Source: Phascolarctobacterium_A sp034086985 | GTDB taxonomy: Bacteria > Bacillota > Negativicutes > Acidaminococcales > Acidaminococcaceae | Length of the DNA stretch: 64,000 nt | NCBI GenBank assembly: GCA_034086985.1 | Contig: JAXDZG010000022.1 | Span: 62,001 to 126,000 of the forward strand | Reading direction: 5' to 3' | Shown here: positions 31,947-40,959 of the stretch, in pieces | Numbering within the stretch: position 1 is the stretch's first letter | How the letters are laid out: each line of letters starts with the position of its first letter | Translations under genes and position numbers: made by a program | The notes under the pieces: generated by a model | What the model saw: only the letters and a program-made list of their open reading frames with translations | What the model was told of the DNA's origin: nothing | Databases searched by the model: none

Positions 31947-31975
31947 ATTATAATGCCTCTTTTGCGATTTGTAAA
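31947..31975 (-). promoter_or_regulatory. Promoter of glnN
   Basis: TTTACA (31970-31975) and TATAAT (31947-31952), 17-base spacer, on the minus strand. The start is near 31940, giving a leader of about 255 nt. Confidence 0.75.
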
Positions 31976-32115
31976 GAGGGGTAAGCAAAAAATTTTTAAT
32001 TTTTTTCTTTGCTTCTCCTTGCAGGATTTTTGTCTTCAACGCAGAAGTGATAACGTGTATAATTTGTTGATACGGAAATTTTATGTTTATTACCAATATG
32101 AGGAGGGGTACCAGC

Positions 32116-33570
32116 ATGGAATTAACCGCAGTTGCCCAATTACGGCGCATGGTTTTAGAGCATTTGTCCCGTTATACCTGGAACGATGTACTCATCGACC
32201 ACGTTTATGATATTTTGCAGGAAGTGCGCGATGACACGCCACGCTATCGCTGCTGTGTTTACAAGGAGCGCGCTGTTTTAAAGAACCGCATTGATATGGC
32301 CCTGGGTCAGGAGTGTAAGGAGAATATTATTGAGGCCTCCAAAAAGACGCTCTTTGAGCCAGAGCGCAAGGATTTGCCTATTATCGACGTGCTGCCCGCA
32401 GCCTGTGACCAATGTCCCATCGACGCTTATTACGTTACCGATATTTGCCGTCACTGCATTGCCCACAAGTGCATGAACAATTGCCCTAAGAAAGCAATTA
32501 GTCTGGTGCAAAACCGCGCCTTCATTGATCGCGATAAATGTATCGAGTGCGGTCGCTGCAAGCAGGTATGCCCCTACGGCGCTATTATCGAAATCCATCG
32601 TCCCTGCGTGCGTGCCTGTGGCGTGGGTGCTATTTCCATCGGCGATGACCGCAAGGCTAAAATTGACTATGATAAATGCGTAACCTGCGGTGCCTGCCGC
32701 AATGCCTGCCCCTTTGGCGCCATCGACGAGCGCAGTAATATTGTGCGCGTGATTAAGGCGATTAAGAGCGGCAAGCAGGTGGTGGGTCTCGTTGCTCCCT
32801 CCATTGTGGGCCAATATGGCTTAAAGATTACCATGTCCCAGGTTTATGCCGCTATGAAGAAGGCTGGCTTTGCCGAGATCATCGAGGTCGGCATGGGCGC
32901 CGATATTACCAGCGTGAAGGAAGCCCGCGAATATATCGAAAAGGTTCCCAAGGAAATGGGCTTTATGACCAGCTCCTGCTGCCCCGCCTTTGTGAAGCTA
33001 GTGAAGACCCATGTTCCCGAAGCTGCCGAGCATGTTAGCGAGACCGACTCCCCCATGATGTCCACCGTGCGCTATGTGCGTAATCACTTCCCGGACGCAG
33101 TGCTGGTTTTCGTAGGTCCCTGCATTGCCAAAAAGAACGAGGTGCGTGAGCACAGCGATTTAATCGAATTTGCTATGACCTTTGAAGAGCTCCAGTGCAT
33201 GCTAGAGGGCAAGGATATTAAATTTGCCGATATGAATCCCTACGAATTTGAACGTGAAGCTTCTCGTCTGGGACTGGGCTATCCCCTCACCGCCGGTGTT
33301 ACCGCTGCAGTGAAGGAAACTGTCACCGCTCTTGGTGGCGAGGTGAGTCAGGCTGTGTATGCCAGCGGCTTGGAGAACTGCTTCAAGACAGTGAAGCAGG
33401 CTAAGGATGGTCGCATCGACTGCAGCTATATTGAAGGCATGGCCTGCCCTAACGGCTGTATTGACGGCCCCGGCACCGTAGGCGATTTCCATATCACCAA
33501 GGTAGCCCTGACCAAGTATGCTAATGCAGCGCCTAATCAGGAGGCCTTGGACAAAAAGCACACCAAATAG
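32116..33570 (+). CDS. [FeFe] hydrogenase, group B-like, with ferredoxin domains
   Basis: 484 residues, soluble. An N-terminal region with a CDQCP...CRHC motif is followed by two 4Fe-4S ferredoxin sets (CIECGRCKQVCP and CVTCGACRNACP). The H-cluster domain (from about 215) has TSCCPAF, GPCIAKKNE and EGMACPNGC in the positions of the L1, L2 and L3 motifs, supplying four cysteines. These variants fit the uncharacterised group B rather than the TSCCPxW/MPCxxKxxE/GGVMEAALR of group A. It could evolve or sense H2. The start is ATG 32116 behind AGGAGGGG. No maturases (hydEFG) or partner subunits are in the window. Confidence 0.85.
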   Translation: MELTAVAQLRRMVLEHLSRYTWNDVLIDHVYDILQEVRDDTPRYRCCVYKERAVLKNRIDMALGQECKENIIEASKKTLFEPERKDLPIIDVLPAACDQCPIDAYYVTDICRHCIAHKCMNNCPKKAISLVQNRAFIDRDKCIECGRCKQVCPYGAIIEIHRPCVRACGVGAISIGDDRKAKIDYDKCVTCGACRNACPFGAIDERSNIVRVIKAIKSGKQVVGLVAPSIVGQYGLKITMSQVYAAMKKAGFAEIIEVGMGADITSVKEAREYIEKVPKEMGFMTSSCCPAFVKLVKTHVPEAAEHVSETDSPMMSTVRYVRNHFPDAVLVFVGPCIAKKNEVREHSDLIEFAMTFEELQCMLEGKDIKFADMNPYEFEREASRLGLGYPLTAGVTAAVKETVTALGGEVSQAVYASGLENCFKTVKQAKDGRIDCSYIEGMACPNGCIDGPGTVGDFHITKVALTKYANAAPNQEALDKKHTK

Positions 33571-33609
33571 TGCCGGCCACAGATAATACTATTTTTAATA
33601 AAATTTATT

Positions 33610-33643
33610 AAAGGAGTGGTCTAGAAGCTTAGGCCACTCTTTT
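33610..33643 (+). terminator. Terminator of the hydrogenase gene
   Basis: 13-bp stem with wobble pairs (33610-33622 with 33631-33643), T-rich end. Confidence 0.7.
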
Positions 33644-33666
33644 AACTGCTCAATTAAAGTCCCTTA

Positions 33667-33695
33667 TTGCTATTAACGGCACAAATTGATATAAT
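33667..33695 (+). promoter_or_regulatory. Promoter of the 101-residue protein gene (and possibly tRNA-Arg)
   Basis: TTGCTA (33667-33672) and TATAAT (33690-33695), 17-base spacer. Confidence 0.75.
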
Positions 33696-33722
33696 AGTAA
33701 GATATAGAGGGGGAATAGAACT

Positions 33723-34028
33723 ATGAGTACCTTTACCGTAACCTTGAATTATAATTGCAATTATGGATTTGTAGAATATAATGAAGCAACGAAATCCGCC
33801 ACTGTAACCCTTCCTGTTGAGGAAGCTAAGGCAGCGGTTGAGAAGTTTTTAGCTACACCGCTGACATTGGATGTGCCCCAAGGAGAAACCATCCGCGATT
33901 TTGTGACTAAGACCTTGGATCCCTTGTCCAGTCTGGATAACTTTAAGGTTTGCCTTACCCGCCTGTGGGGTCCCACCGGCGTCCGCGTAGAATGGAGCAT
34001 GCCTCCGGGAATGGCCGAGCGCCTGTAA
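33723..34028 (+). CDS. Small protein of unknown function
   Basis: 101 residues, no signal peptide. An N-terminal beta-rich stretch (STFTVTLNYNCNYGFVEYNE) is followed by an amphipathic helix (VEEAKAAVEKFLATPL) and a C-terminal WGPTGVRVEWSMPPGMAERL. GAGGGGGAA precedes the ATG. Not recognised. It shares a promoter region with the tRNA 10 bases downstream and probably runs into it. Confidence 0.7.
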   Translation: MSTFTVTLNYNCNYGFVEYNEATKSATVTLPVEEAKAAVEKFLATPLTLDVPQGETIRDFVTKTLDPLSSLDNFKVCLTRLWGPTGVRVEWSMPPGMAERL

Positions 34029-34038
34029 AACTGTATAT

Positions 34039-34115
34039 GGCTCCGTAGCATAGCTGGATAATGCAGCGCTCTCCTAAAGCGAAGATCGACGGTTCGAATC
34101 CGCCCGGGGTCACCA
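34039..34115 (+). tRNA. tRNA-Arg (anticodon CCT)
   Basis: 77 nt with encoded CCA. Acceptor GGCTCCG pairs with CGGGGTC (two G-U pairs), and the D stem is GCAT/ATGC. The anticodon loop is CTCCTAA, the T loop TTCGAAT. Two weak points: the first anticodon-stem pair is G-A and the T stem has an A-C mismatch, so the folding is poorer than for a typical tRNA, but invariant bases are present. Reads AGG codons. Confidence 0.75.
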
Positions 34116-34126
34116 TATGAAAACTT

Positions 34127-34158
34127 AAGCCCAGTCCCTGATACCAGGGACTGGGCTT
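34127..34158 (+). terminator. Terminator after tRNA-Arg
   Basis: 14-bp perfect stem (34127-34140 with 34145-34158), ATAC loop, T-run; also faces the end of ppk. Confidence 0.85.
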
Positions 34159-34162
34159 TTTG

Positions 34163-36265
34163 CTATCTCCTACTAAAAACGGGCTGCAAGCGCTGAGCCA
34201 TGGGAAGCTTGTCGCCGGTCACAGCCAGCTGCGCCATCTCGTACAGCGCTGCCTGGGCGCTAACAGGCTCCAGCTTGTTGTGCACACGGCGATAGGTGCC
34301 ATTGGATTGCATCATATGGGCGCCTACATTGTCGCGCAAATACAAATCCAAAAGGCCCTTAATGCGGCGGATATGCTCCTCCGTTTCCACAGGAAAGAAC
34401 AGCTCCACGCGGTCGTTGAGGTTACGCGGCATCCAGTCCGCACTAGATAGATACAGCTGCTCCTCGCCACCATTGGCGAACCAGAAAATACGGCTGTGCT
34501 CCAGCTGGCGTCCCACGATGCTACGCACCGTGATATTCTCGCTGATGCCCTCAATGCCCGTGCGCAGGCCGCAGATGCCGCGCACAATTAAGTCAATATG
34601 TACGCCTGCAACAGAAGCCTCGTACAGCTTTTGGATAACAGGATAATCGATAAGGGAGTTCATCTTGGCAATAATATGACCTTCCTTACCCATATTCACC
34701 ATATTAATCTCGTTATTAATCAAAGAGTAAATCTTTTCACGCAGGCCTAAAGGTGCCATGACCAGCTTGTTCCACACAGGTGGCTCGCCATAGCCGCTGA
34801 GCAGATTAAAGAAAGCGGAAGCATCAATGCCGAACTCATCATTGGCTGTCATCAAGCCCAAGTCCGTATAGAGCTTGGCGGTGCTATCGTTATAGTTACC
34901 GGTGCCCAAATGCACGTAACGCTTGATGCCGTTATCTTCCTTGCGCACAATGAGAATAATCTTGGCGTGGGTCTTGAGGCCTACAAGACCATAGATTACG
35001 TGGCAGCCAGCCTTTTCCAAGCGGCGAGCCCAGAGAATATTATTCTCCTCGTCAAAGCGAGCCTTCAGCTCTACCAGCACCGTAACCTGCTTGCCGTTTT
35101 CTGCGGCTCTCGCCAAGGCCGCTACAATGGGGCTGTTACCGCTGACGCGGTACAGGGTCTGCTTAATCGCCAGTACCTGCGGGTCGTCGGCAGCGTCGCT
35201 CACCAGCTTCACAACCGGGTCAAAGGTCTCGTAGGGATGGTGCAGAAGGATATCATTTTGGCGAATAGCGGCGAATAAATCACTGTCATCGGGAAGCTCC
35301 AGGGGACGCTGGGGCACAAAGGGCTCATGGAGCCAGGGCCACATACCCTTAAGTCCTGTAAACTTAAAGAAGCAGGTGGGGTCTAGAGGCCCATTAATCT
35401 CATAGATTTCAAGGTCGGACACATCCAGATTATCCTCTAAGAATTTCTTAATGCGGCTATTATTAGTCTTAAAGATTTCCAAGCGCACGGCAGCACCACG
35501 CTTACGCTTGCGCAGGGATTCCTCTACTTCCTTCAACAGGTCGACGCTGTCCTCTTCCTCCAAATCCAAATCGCTATCGCGGGTAACCCTAAAGGGCACA
35601 ACGTCCAAAATCTGGCAGCCCTTGAAGAGATCCTGACAATGACTAGCAATAATATCTTCTAAAAAGACGAAGGTGCGTCTTTCCTCAGGCGGTATTTCCA
35701 AAATGCGGTCCAGCACAGATGGCACCTGGATAAGGCCCATGCTGTGCTCACCGTCCGATTTAATCAGCTCTACAGCTAAGTTCTGTGTCTTATTAGCCAG
35801 GAAGGGGAAGGGACGGGAAGCATCCACGGCCATGGGCGTCAGAACAGGATAGATGACCTCGCGATAATACTCCTCCAGCCAATCCTTACCCATATCCGTA
35901 AGATTTTCTACGCGGCGGAAATGCAAGCCTACCGCGTCCATTTCACCCAATAGCGCCATCAAATATTTCGTTTGGGTGCGAATTTGCTCATGGGCCGACT
36001 CCGCAATAGCCTCTAGCTGGTCTTTAACGGAAAGCCCTGTCGCATCCAGCTTCTCCACGCCGTTATCAAGGCTGTTCCACAGTCCTGCCACGCGCACCAT
36101 AAAGAATTCATCAAGATTAGATGCAGAAATAGCGATAAATTTTAAGCGCTCCAAAAGAGGAGCCTCCTTGAACATGGCCTCCTTCAAAACACGCAGATTG
36201 AATTTCAGCCAGCTCAGCTCACGATTATAAAAATATTCCGGTTTATTTAATTCTAGCTTTTTCAT
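34163..36265 (-). CDS. ppk: Polyphosphate kinase 1
   Basis: Reversible transfer of the ATP gamma-phosphate to polyphosphate. 700 residues, usual length. N-terminal YFYNRELSWLKFNLRVLKEA and SNLDEFFMVRVAGL, then the PLD-like catalytic half with DPQVLAIKQTLYRVSGNSPIV, VTVLVELKARFDEENNI and the autophosphorylated His in GLKTHAKIILIVRKE. The last His region lies in RYVHLGTGNYNDSTAKLYTD. Its start codon overlaps the stop of the upstream Ppx/GppA gene by one base, so the two are translationally coupled. Confidence 0.96.
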   Translation of the reverse strand: MKKLELNKPEYFYNRELSWLKFNLRVLKEAMFKEAPLLERLKFIAISASNLDEFFMVRVAGLWNSLDNGVEKLDATGLSVKDQLEAIAESAHEQIRTQTKYLMALLGEMDAVGLHFRRVENLTDMGKDWLEEYYREVIYPVLTPMAVDASRPFPFLANKTQNLAVELIKSDGEHSMGLIQVPSVLDRILEIPPEERRTFVFLEDIIASHCQDLFKGCQILDVVPFRVTRDSDLDLEEEDSVDLLKEVEESLRKRKRGAAVRLEIFKTNNSRIKKFLEDNLDVSDLEIYEINGPLDPTCFFKFTGLKGMWPWLHEPFVPQRPLELPDDSDLFAAIRQNDILLHHPYETFDPVVKLVSDAADDPQVLAIKQTLYRVSGNSPIVAALARAAENGKQVTVLVELKARFDEENNILWARRLEKAGCHVIYGLVGLKTHAKIILIVRKEDNGIKRYVHLGTGNYNDSTAKLYTDLGLMTANDEFGIDASAFFNLLSGYGEPPVWNKLVMAPLGLREKIYSLINNEINMVNMGKEGHIIAKMNSLIDYPVIQKLYEASVAGVHIDLIVRGICGLRTGIEGISENITVRSIVGRQLEHSRIFWFANGGEEQLYLSSADWMPRNLNDRVELFFPVETEEHIRRIKGLLDLYLRDNVGAHMMQSNGTYRRVHNKLEPVSAQAALYEMAQLAVTGDKLPMAQRLQPVFSRR

Positions 36266-37815
36266 TATTTATCCACCCGTTCCAAAATCGGCTTAATACC
36301 ATAAACTTCCTCGAAGAAGGCGGACTTATCCTCAAAAGTCCACATTTCCAGAGCCAAATCCATCTTGCTCACAGCTTGAATCTTGAGCTTGTTATCCTTC
36401 AAGGTGACACTACAGCTGCGGATTTTTTGCAAATAGCTGCGGTCGAGAGCATCGGCCAAGCGCACAATAGCAGCCAATTTGGCCACTACAGCCACCATAT
36501 CCTTGGGCACATAGGGTGCCTCAGGCTTGCTCTGGTCAAAGAGCCTATTGGCATGATAATAAGAGGCCAGCGCCACAATGCGCTTATCCCGATCGCTCAA
36601 GCCCAATATATCCGTAGAGGAAATTAGCTGGTAGCTATATAGGGAATGACTGCGCATGCAAATATATTTACCTATATCGTGGAGAATACAGGTTGCTCTG
36701 AGCAGCAGGCGCTCATACTCACCCATGCTGTAATATTTGGCAATAGCTTCAAAAATGGTCACAGCTAGGCGCTCCACCTGCTGTACATGGTGCCTGTCGT
36801 ATAAATAACGCTTGCCAATGCAGTGGAAAAGGCTAATGAGCTCCTGCTCCCACTCCTTGCACAGGGCAAGATTGGTCTTGCGGCCGATGTGCAAAAGCTG
36901 CATGCCATCGATAAAGCTGTCGCCGGTGATGACAATTTCCTGAGCCGGCAGCAAATGCAGCAGCTGCTCGTACAGCAGCACCGTAGGCAGGGCTAGCTCG
37001 GCCACATGCTCAGGAATGTTATAGGCACTAATCAGCTGGGGCAAATTCATACGCCGCATCTTGGCAAAGAAATTGTGGAAATCATCCGCCTTAATGCGAT
37101 GTACCAGCTGCTCCTCATCCAAGCCCAGCATGCGCAGCAGCAATTCCGTTTCTGTGCCGGATAGCACCAAATATTGTACGCTGCTCTGCTGTAGCTCTTG
37201 GCGTACCGAGCCGATTGTGCTGCTCAAAAACTCCGTCAGCGCTTTGTTAAAATGGATACTCTCCCTACGATTGCGGGCAAAGCTTTCCTTGATGCGGATA
37301 ATGCCCACGTGGAAATTTTCCTGATAGCGGATTTGCTCGTCTTGAACCAATGTTACGCCCAAGCCACCGCTAGAAATATCCATCATCAGCATCCCCTCAC
37401 GCTCGCTGGAGATTTTTTCGTTCTTCAAAGTTTTGCGAATAGCCACAAACTTAGTGTAAATTTCCTTGGGCATATCCACAACCTCGACCTCAAGGCCGGT
37501 CTTGCTATAAATCTGGTCTAAGAGGAAGATTTGGTTACTGGCCTCACGCACGGCGGTAGTAGCCTGTAGCTTGTACTCTTCCACTCCATATTCCACCATA
37601 AGGCGTTTAAAGCCCTGCAAAATCTCGCAGATTTCTGATACTAGCTCAAAGGGAATAATTTTATTTTTAAAGGTTGCCTCACCTAGGCGAATGCGTCGAC
37701 TCACACGCTCGATGATTTTATACTTATCAAGATTACGATACTCTGTGATTTGCATACTAATCTTCTCAGAGCCCAGATGAATGGCGGCGAAGGTAGTATG
37801 TGTTTTACGTTTCAT
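36265..37815 (-). CDS. Ppx/GppA phosphatase-like protein with HD domain (copy coupled to ppk)
   Basis: 516 residues. The N-terminal ASKHA-fold domain (about 1-305) has degenerate phosphate loops: AAIHLGSEKISM in place of DIGSNS and MDISSGGLGVTLV in place of DLGGGS-type. Exopolyphosphatase activity is therefore doubtful. The C-terminal HD domain (about 330-480) carries CILHDIGKYI. It may be regulatory, controlling polyphosphate or (p)ppGpp turnover together with ppk. The start is ATG 37815, with GGAGG 8 bases upstream. Confidence 0.85.
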   Translation of the reverse strand: MKRKTHTTFAAIHLGSEKISMQITEYRNLDKYKIIERVSRRIRLGEATFKNKIIPFELVSEICEILQGFKRLMVEYGVEEYKLQATTAVREASNQIFLLDQIYSKTGLEVEVVDMPKEIYTKFVAIRKTLKNEKISSEREGMLMMDISSGGLGVTLVQDEQIRYQENFHVGIIRIKESFARNRRESIHFNKALTEFLSSTIGSVRQELQQSSVQYLVLSGTETELLLRMLGLDEEQLVHRIKADDFHNFFAKMRRMNLPQLISAYNIPEHVAELALPTVLLYEQLLHLLPAQEIVITGDSFIDGMQLLHIGRKTNLALCKEWEQELISLFHCIGKRYLYDRHHVQQVERLAVTIFEAIAKYYSMGEYERLLLRATCILHDIGKYICMRSHSLYSYQLISSTDILGLSDRDKRIVALASYYHANRLFDQSKPEAPYVPKDMVAVVAKLAAIVRLADALDRSYLQKIRSCSVTLKDNKLKIQAVSKMDLALEMWTFEDKSAFFEEVYGIKPILERVDK

Positions 37816-37990
37816 ATGCAGCGCCTCCAAACTAATTATATCTATTATATTCTGTTTCTAATGGAAAAGTCCTGCGTCCTTACATAAATTTGACAATTTT
37901 ACACGGATTTTATCTTGGAACGCAGGAATTTTGACTTTTGTGGGTAATATATACTTTAGTAACGTGGAGTTGCTTGGAGGAGAGAGGAAA

Positions 37991-39610
37991 ATGCAGAGAA
38001 TAGCGATCATAGATATTGGCTCTAACTCGGCCCGCCTTGTTATCAGTCATATCTACAAAAACGGGGCCTATAATATGGTCTACAACCAAAAGGAAGCGCT
38101 GCGTCTGAGCCAAAAGGTGGATGGGCAAAACCTCTTGACGGAGGAGGCCTTTGCCAGCACCATTGAAACCATGCGCAGCTTTGCCCATATGTGCAAGATT
38201 TATCAGGCGGATAAGACGATTGCGGTGGCTACGGCAGCTATTCGCAATGCGTCCAATGGCGCGGAGCTGGTAGAGCAAGTGGCGGAGCAAACCGGTATCC
38301 AGCTACACATCATTTCCGGCAAAACGGAAGCCTATGTGAGCTATTTGGGCGTTATCAATACCTTGGATGTAAAAAATGGTATTATCTTCGACTTAGGCGG
38401 TGGCAGTACGGAGCTTATTCTTTTTAAAAATCGCAAGATTTTGGAGAGTGTTTCCCTGCCTCTGGGCGCTGTGAATACCACGGGCATGTTCAACATTCGC
38501 AACGAGATGCCTGCCAATGTTTACAATGATTTAAACGCCTTTATCATGAGCCGCTTAAGCCAATACCCCTGGCTCAAGCAGAATAATCTGCCCTTAATCG
38601 GCGTAGGCGGTACCGCTCGTACCGTGGCCAAGATTATTCAGCGGGCGAAGAAATACCCCGCTACAAAAATTCATAATTATGCTTATCCTGTACAAACCTT
38701 CCGTAGCTTTTTCAATAAATTGCGCCTGACCAATTTGGAGCAGCGCAAAAAGATTTCCGGCCTCAGCACCGAGCGTAGTGATATTATTTTGGCCGGTAGC
38801 AGCATTATTAGCTGCCTTTTAGAAGCCACTGGCGCTAAAAAGCTCATTACCAGCGGCTGCGGTCTGCGCGAGGGTCTCTTCTATGATTATTATTCTAAGT
38901 CCAATAATGTGCCCTTGATTGCTAAAAATATTTTGGAGCGCAGCAGAGAAAATACCCTGCGCCTCTTTGAATCTGACACTGGACACGCTCGCCATATTAC
39001 CAAGCTGGCTCTGGCCATGTTCGACGGCTGGATGGAGCTGCACAAGGTGCGCAAGAATTATCGTCGGCTCTTGGAAACAGCTGCCATGCTCCACGATATC
39101 GGTATCACCATTAACTTTTACAGTCATGCCCGCCACAGTGCTTACATGATTCAGAATGCCAAGCTTTTTGGCCTGACTCATAAGGAGCAAATCATTACCA
39201 GCGCTATCGCCGGTTGGCATAACGGCGTTTCCAAAAACTACTTCAAATCACGTTTCTACAAGGAAATGCTTACGGACAGCAATTGGAAGCTCATCAACAA
39301 GCTGTCCCTGCTGCTGGCCTTGGCAGAAAGCCTGGACTATTCCGAAATGCGCATGGTGCATACCCTCACTCCCAGCTTTAATAAAAAGAATGCTGTGCTC
39401 ACCATTCATGCGGAGCACATGCCTACCATCGAAATGCACCAGCTGGAGGACCATCTCTCCTGGTTCAAAAAGACCTTTGGGGTGGAGCTGAAGGTGGAGG
39501 TTATTGAGGACCCGGAGGATATGCTTATTCCCGAGGAGGATGCTCCCGATAGCGCTTTGGATAGACTGCTGCAGGAGCTGGATGCGGATAAGCCACAAAA
39601 GCAGATGTAG
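37991..39610 (+). CDS. ppx: Exopolyphosphatase / pppGpp phosphohydrolase (Ppx/GppA)
   Basis: 539 residues. Canonical phosphate loops are IAIIDIGSNSARLVI at the N terminus and IIFDLGGGSTELI near 140. TAAIRNASNG and GVGGTARTVAKI are also present. The C-terminal HD domain (about 325-470) has AAMLHDIGITINFYSHARHSAY. It hydrolyses terminal phosphates of polyphosphate and possibly pppGpp. The start is ATG 37991 behind GAGAGGAAA. It is divergent from the ppk operon across about 175 bp, so synthesis and breakdown genes are arranged back to back. Confidence 0.92.
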   Translation: MQRIAIIDIGSNSARLVISHIYKNGAYNMVYNQKEALRLSQKVDGQNLLTEEAFASTIETMRSFAHMCKIYQADKTIAVATAAIRNASNGAELVEQVAEQTGIQLHIISGKTEAYVSYLGVINTLDVKNGIIFDLGGGSTELILFKNRKILESVSLPLGAVNTTGMFNIRNEMPANVYNDLNAFIMSRLSQYPWLKQNNLPLIGVGGTARTVAKIIQRAKKYPATKIHNYAYPVQTFRSFFNKLRLTNLEQRKKISGLSTERSDIILAGSSIISCLLEATGAKKLITSGCGLREGLFYDYYSKSNNVPLIAKNILERSRENTLRLFESDTGHARHITKLALAMFDGWMELHKVRKNYRRLLETAAMLHDIGITINFYSHARHSAYMIQNAKLFGLTHKEQIITSAIAGWHNGVSKNYFKSRFYKEMLTDSNWKLINKLSLLLALAESLDYSEMRMVHTLTPSFNKKNAVLTIHAEHMPTIEMHQLEDHLSWFKKTFGVELKVEVIEDPEDMLIPEEDAPDSALDRLLQELDADKPQKQM

Positions 39611-39634
39611 GAAGCATAAAATATCTACAAACAA

Positions 39635-39687
39635 TTGTTTCCTGTTGCGTTTCGCAATACATAAAAATATACTACATTTGTGCGTAT
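39635..39687. repeat. 53-nt dispersed repeat, copy 1
   Basis: Begins TTGTTTCCTGTTGCGTTTCG and matches 50988-51040 at 49 of 53 positions. It contains the palindrome TTGCGTTTCGCAA. It lies between ppx and the bidirectional terminator. Confidence 0.65.
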
Positions 39688-39708
39688 ACAAGAGATGGAA
39701 TTCGCCAT

Positions 39709-39757
39709 AAAAAGAGCCCTAGCTATGCTTCCCAAAACATAGCTAGGGCTCTTTTTT
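39709..39757. terminator. Bidirectional terminator between ppx and the M20 peptidase gene
   Basis: About 19-bp stem (AAAAAGAGCCCTAGCTATG at 39709-39727 with its complement ending at 39756), 10-base loop, A- and T-runs. Confidence 0.88.
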
Positions 39758-39766
39758 TGTGCTTTT

Positions 39767-40894
39767 TTATTCAGCAGCTGCTACTAAAATGCCATACACC
39801 ATGAGGGCAGAGTTGTAAAGATCCTCTTCCTTCAGATATTCCTCCACGGTGTGCACATTGGCCATGCCCGTGCCCAAGATTACGCAGGGCACACCGGCAG
39901 CATTGATAAAGTTGGCATCACTGCCACCGCCGGTCAGCGTTACGTCGGGCGTAAAGCTGCATATTTCACAGGAGCGCTTAGCCAAGGCTACCACCTTGCT
40001 CTCCTCAGCTACTAAGAAGGAGCTGTACTTGTGCTCCACCAAGGCCTCCGCCTTGGCCCCGTGCTTTTCTACGCCGGCCACAATGCTATGCACGATTTCA
40101 TCGCGAATGGCCAGCAGCTTCTCATTATTGCGGCTGCGGGCATCGCCCTCAATGGTAACAAGATCCGGAACCACATTGGTGGCCACGCCGCCAGAAATAA
40201 TGCCGATATTAGCGGTGGTTTCCTCGTCAATGCGTCCATAACGCTTCACCTCGGCCAAGGCCTTGGCCGCAATCATGACAGCGTTGATGCCCTTTTCCGG
40301 CTCCAGGCCACCGTGGGCCTTTTTGCCATGCACGCTGATTTTATACTTGTACTGACCGGGGGCACCCACCACGATTTCCCCGGGCGCACCCTCGCCGTCC
40401 AGGGCATAGCCCACCTCCGCACGCAGCTTGGACTTATCCATGCAACGGGAGCCGTTGACGCCCCCCTCCTCCGCAATGGTGAAGAGAATCTGGATATCGC
40501 CATGGTCAGCACCGCTTTCCAAAAGCAAGCGAATGCCCTCTAAAATGCCGGACACGCCGCTCTTGTCGTCACCACCTAAAATAGTTGTGCCGTCGCTGTA
40601 GAGCACGCCATCCCTTTGCACAACGGTGGTGCCGCCGCAGGGCTCCACGCCGTCCATATGAGCAGAAAGCAGTACGCCCACCGCTCCAGCCTTAGTCGCT
40701 GGCAAAAAAGCCCACAAATTGCCGCAATTACCACCTAACTGCTTCCCTGCGTCGTCCTCCTCCACCGTAAAGCCCAAGCCCTCAAGCTTAGCCTTAAGAT
40801 AGTTAAATACAGGACGCTCCTTAAGTGTGTGGCAGGGAATAGCCACAATCTCCTTAAATTCTGAGAGCATACGCTCTTTATTCACTGTAATCAT
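39767..40894 (-). CDS. M20 family metallopeptidase, peptidase T-like
   Basis: 375 residues, cytoplasmic di-zinc aminopeptidase type. Metal and catalytic motifs: LLSAHMDGVEP (His-x-Asp), TILGGDDKSGVSGILEG (bridging Asp), ILFTIAEEGGVNGSR (Glu-Glu), YALDGEGAPGE and the terminal GTGMANVHTVEEYL (His). Similar to PepT and its PepT-like relatives; the exact peptide specificity is unclear. The start is ATG 40894 behind AAAGGAGG; an upstream Met at 40951 is not supported. Confidence 0.9.
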   Translation of the reverse strand: MITVNKERMLSEFKEIVAIPCHTLKERPVFNYLKAKLEGLGFTVEEDDAGKQLGGNCGNLWAFLPATKAGAVGVLLSAHMDGVEPCGGTTVVQRDGVLYSDGTTILGGDDKSGVSGILEGIRLLLESGADHGDIQILFTIAEEGGVNGSRCMDKSKLRAEVGYALDGEGAPGEIVVGAPGQYKYKISVHGKKAHGGLEPEKGINAVMIAAKALAEVKRYGRIDEETTANIGIISGGVATNVVPDLVTIEGDARSRNNEKLLAIRDEIVHSIVAGVEKHGAKAEALVEHKYSSFLVAEESKVVALAKRSCEICSFTPDVTLTGGGSDANFINAAGVPCVILGTGMANVHTVEEYLKEEDLYNSALMVYGILVAAAE

Positions 40895-40959
40895 ATTTTG
40901 CCTCCTTTGATAATACGCATAGCCGCAAGTGTCTCCCTTAGCAGCCAACACTATCGATT

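Noticed and set aside
32083..32116. Upstream ATG of the hydrogenase gene
   Set aside because: The AGGAGGGG site at about 32100 directs the ATG at 32116, and the upstream codons show no family conservation that I recognise.
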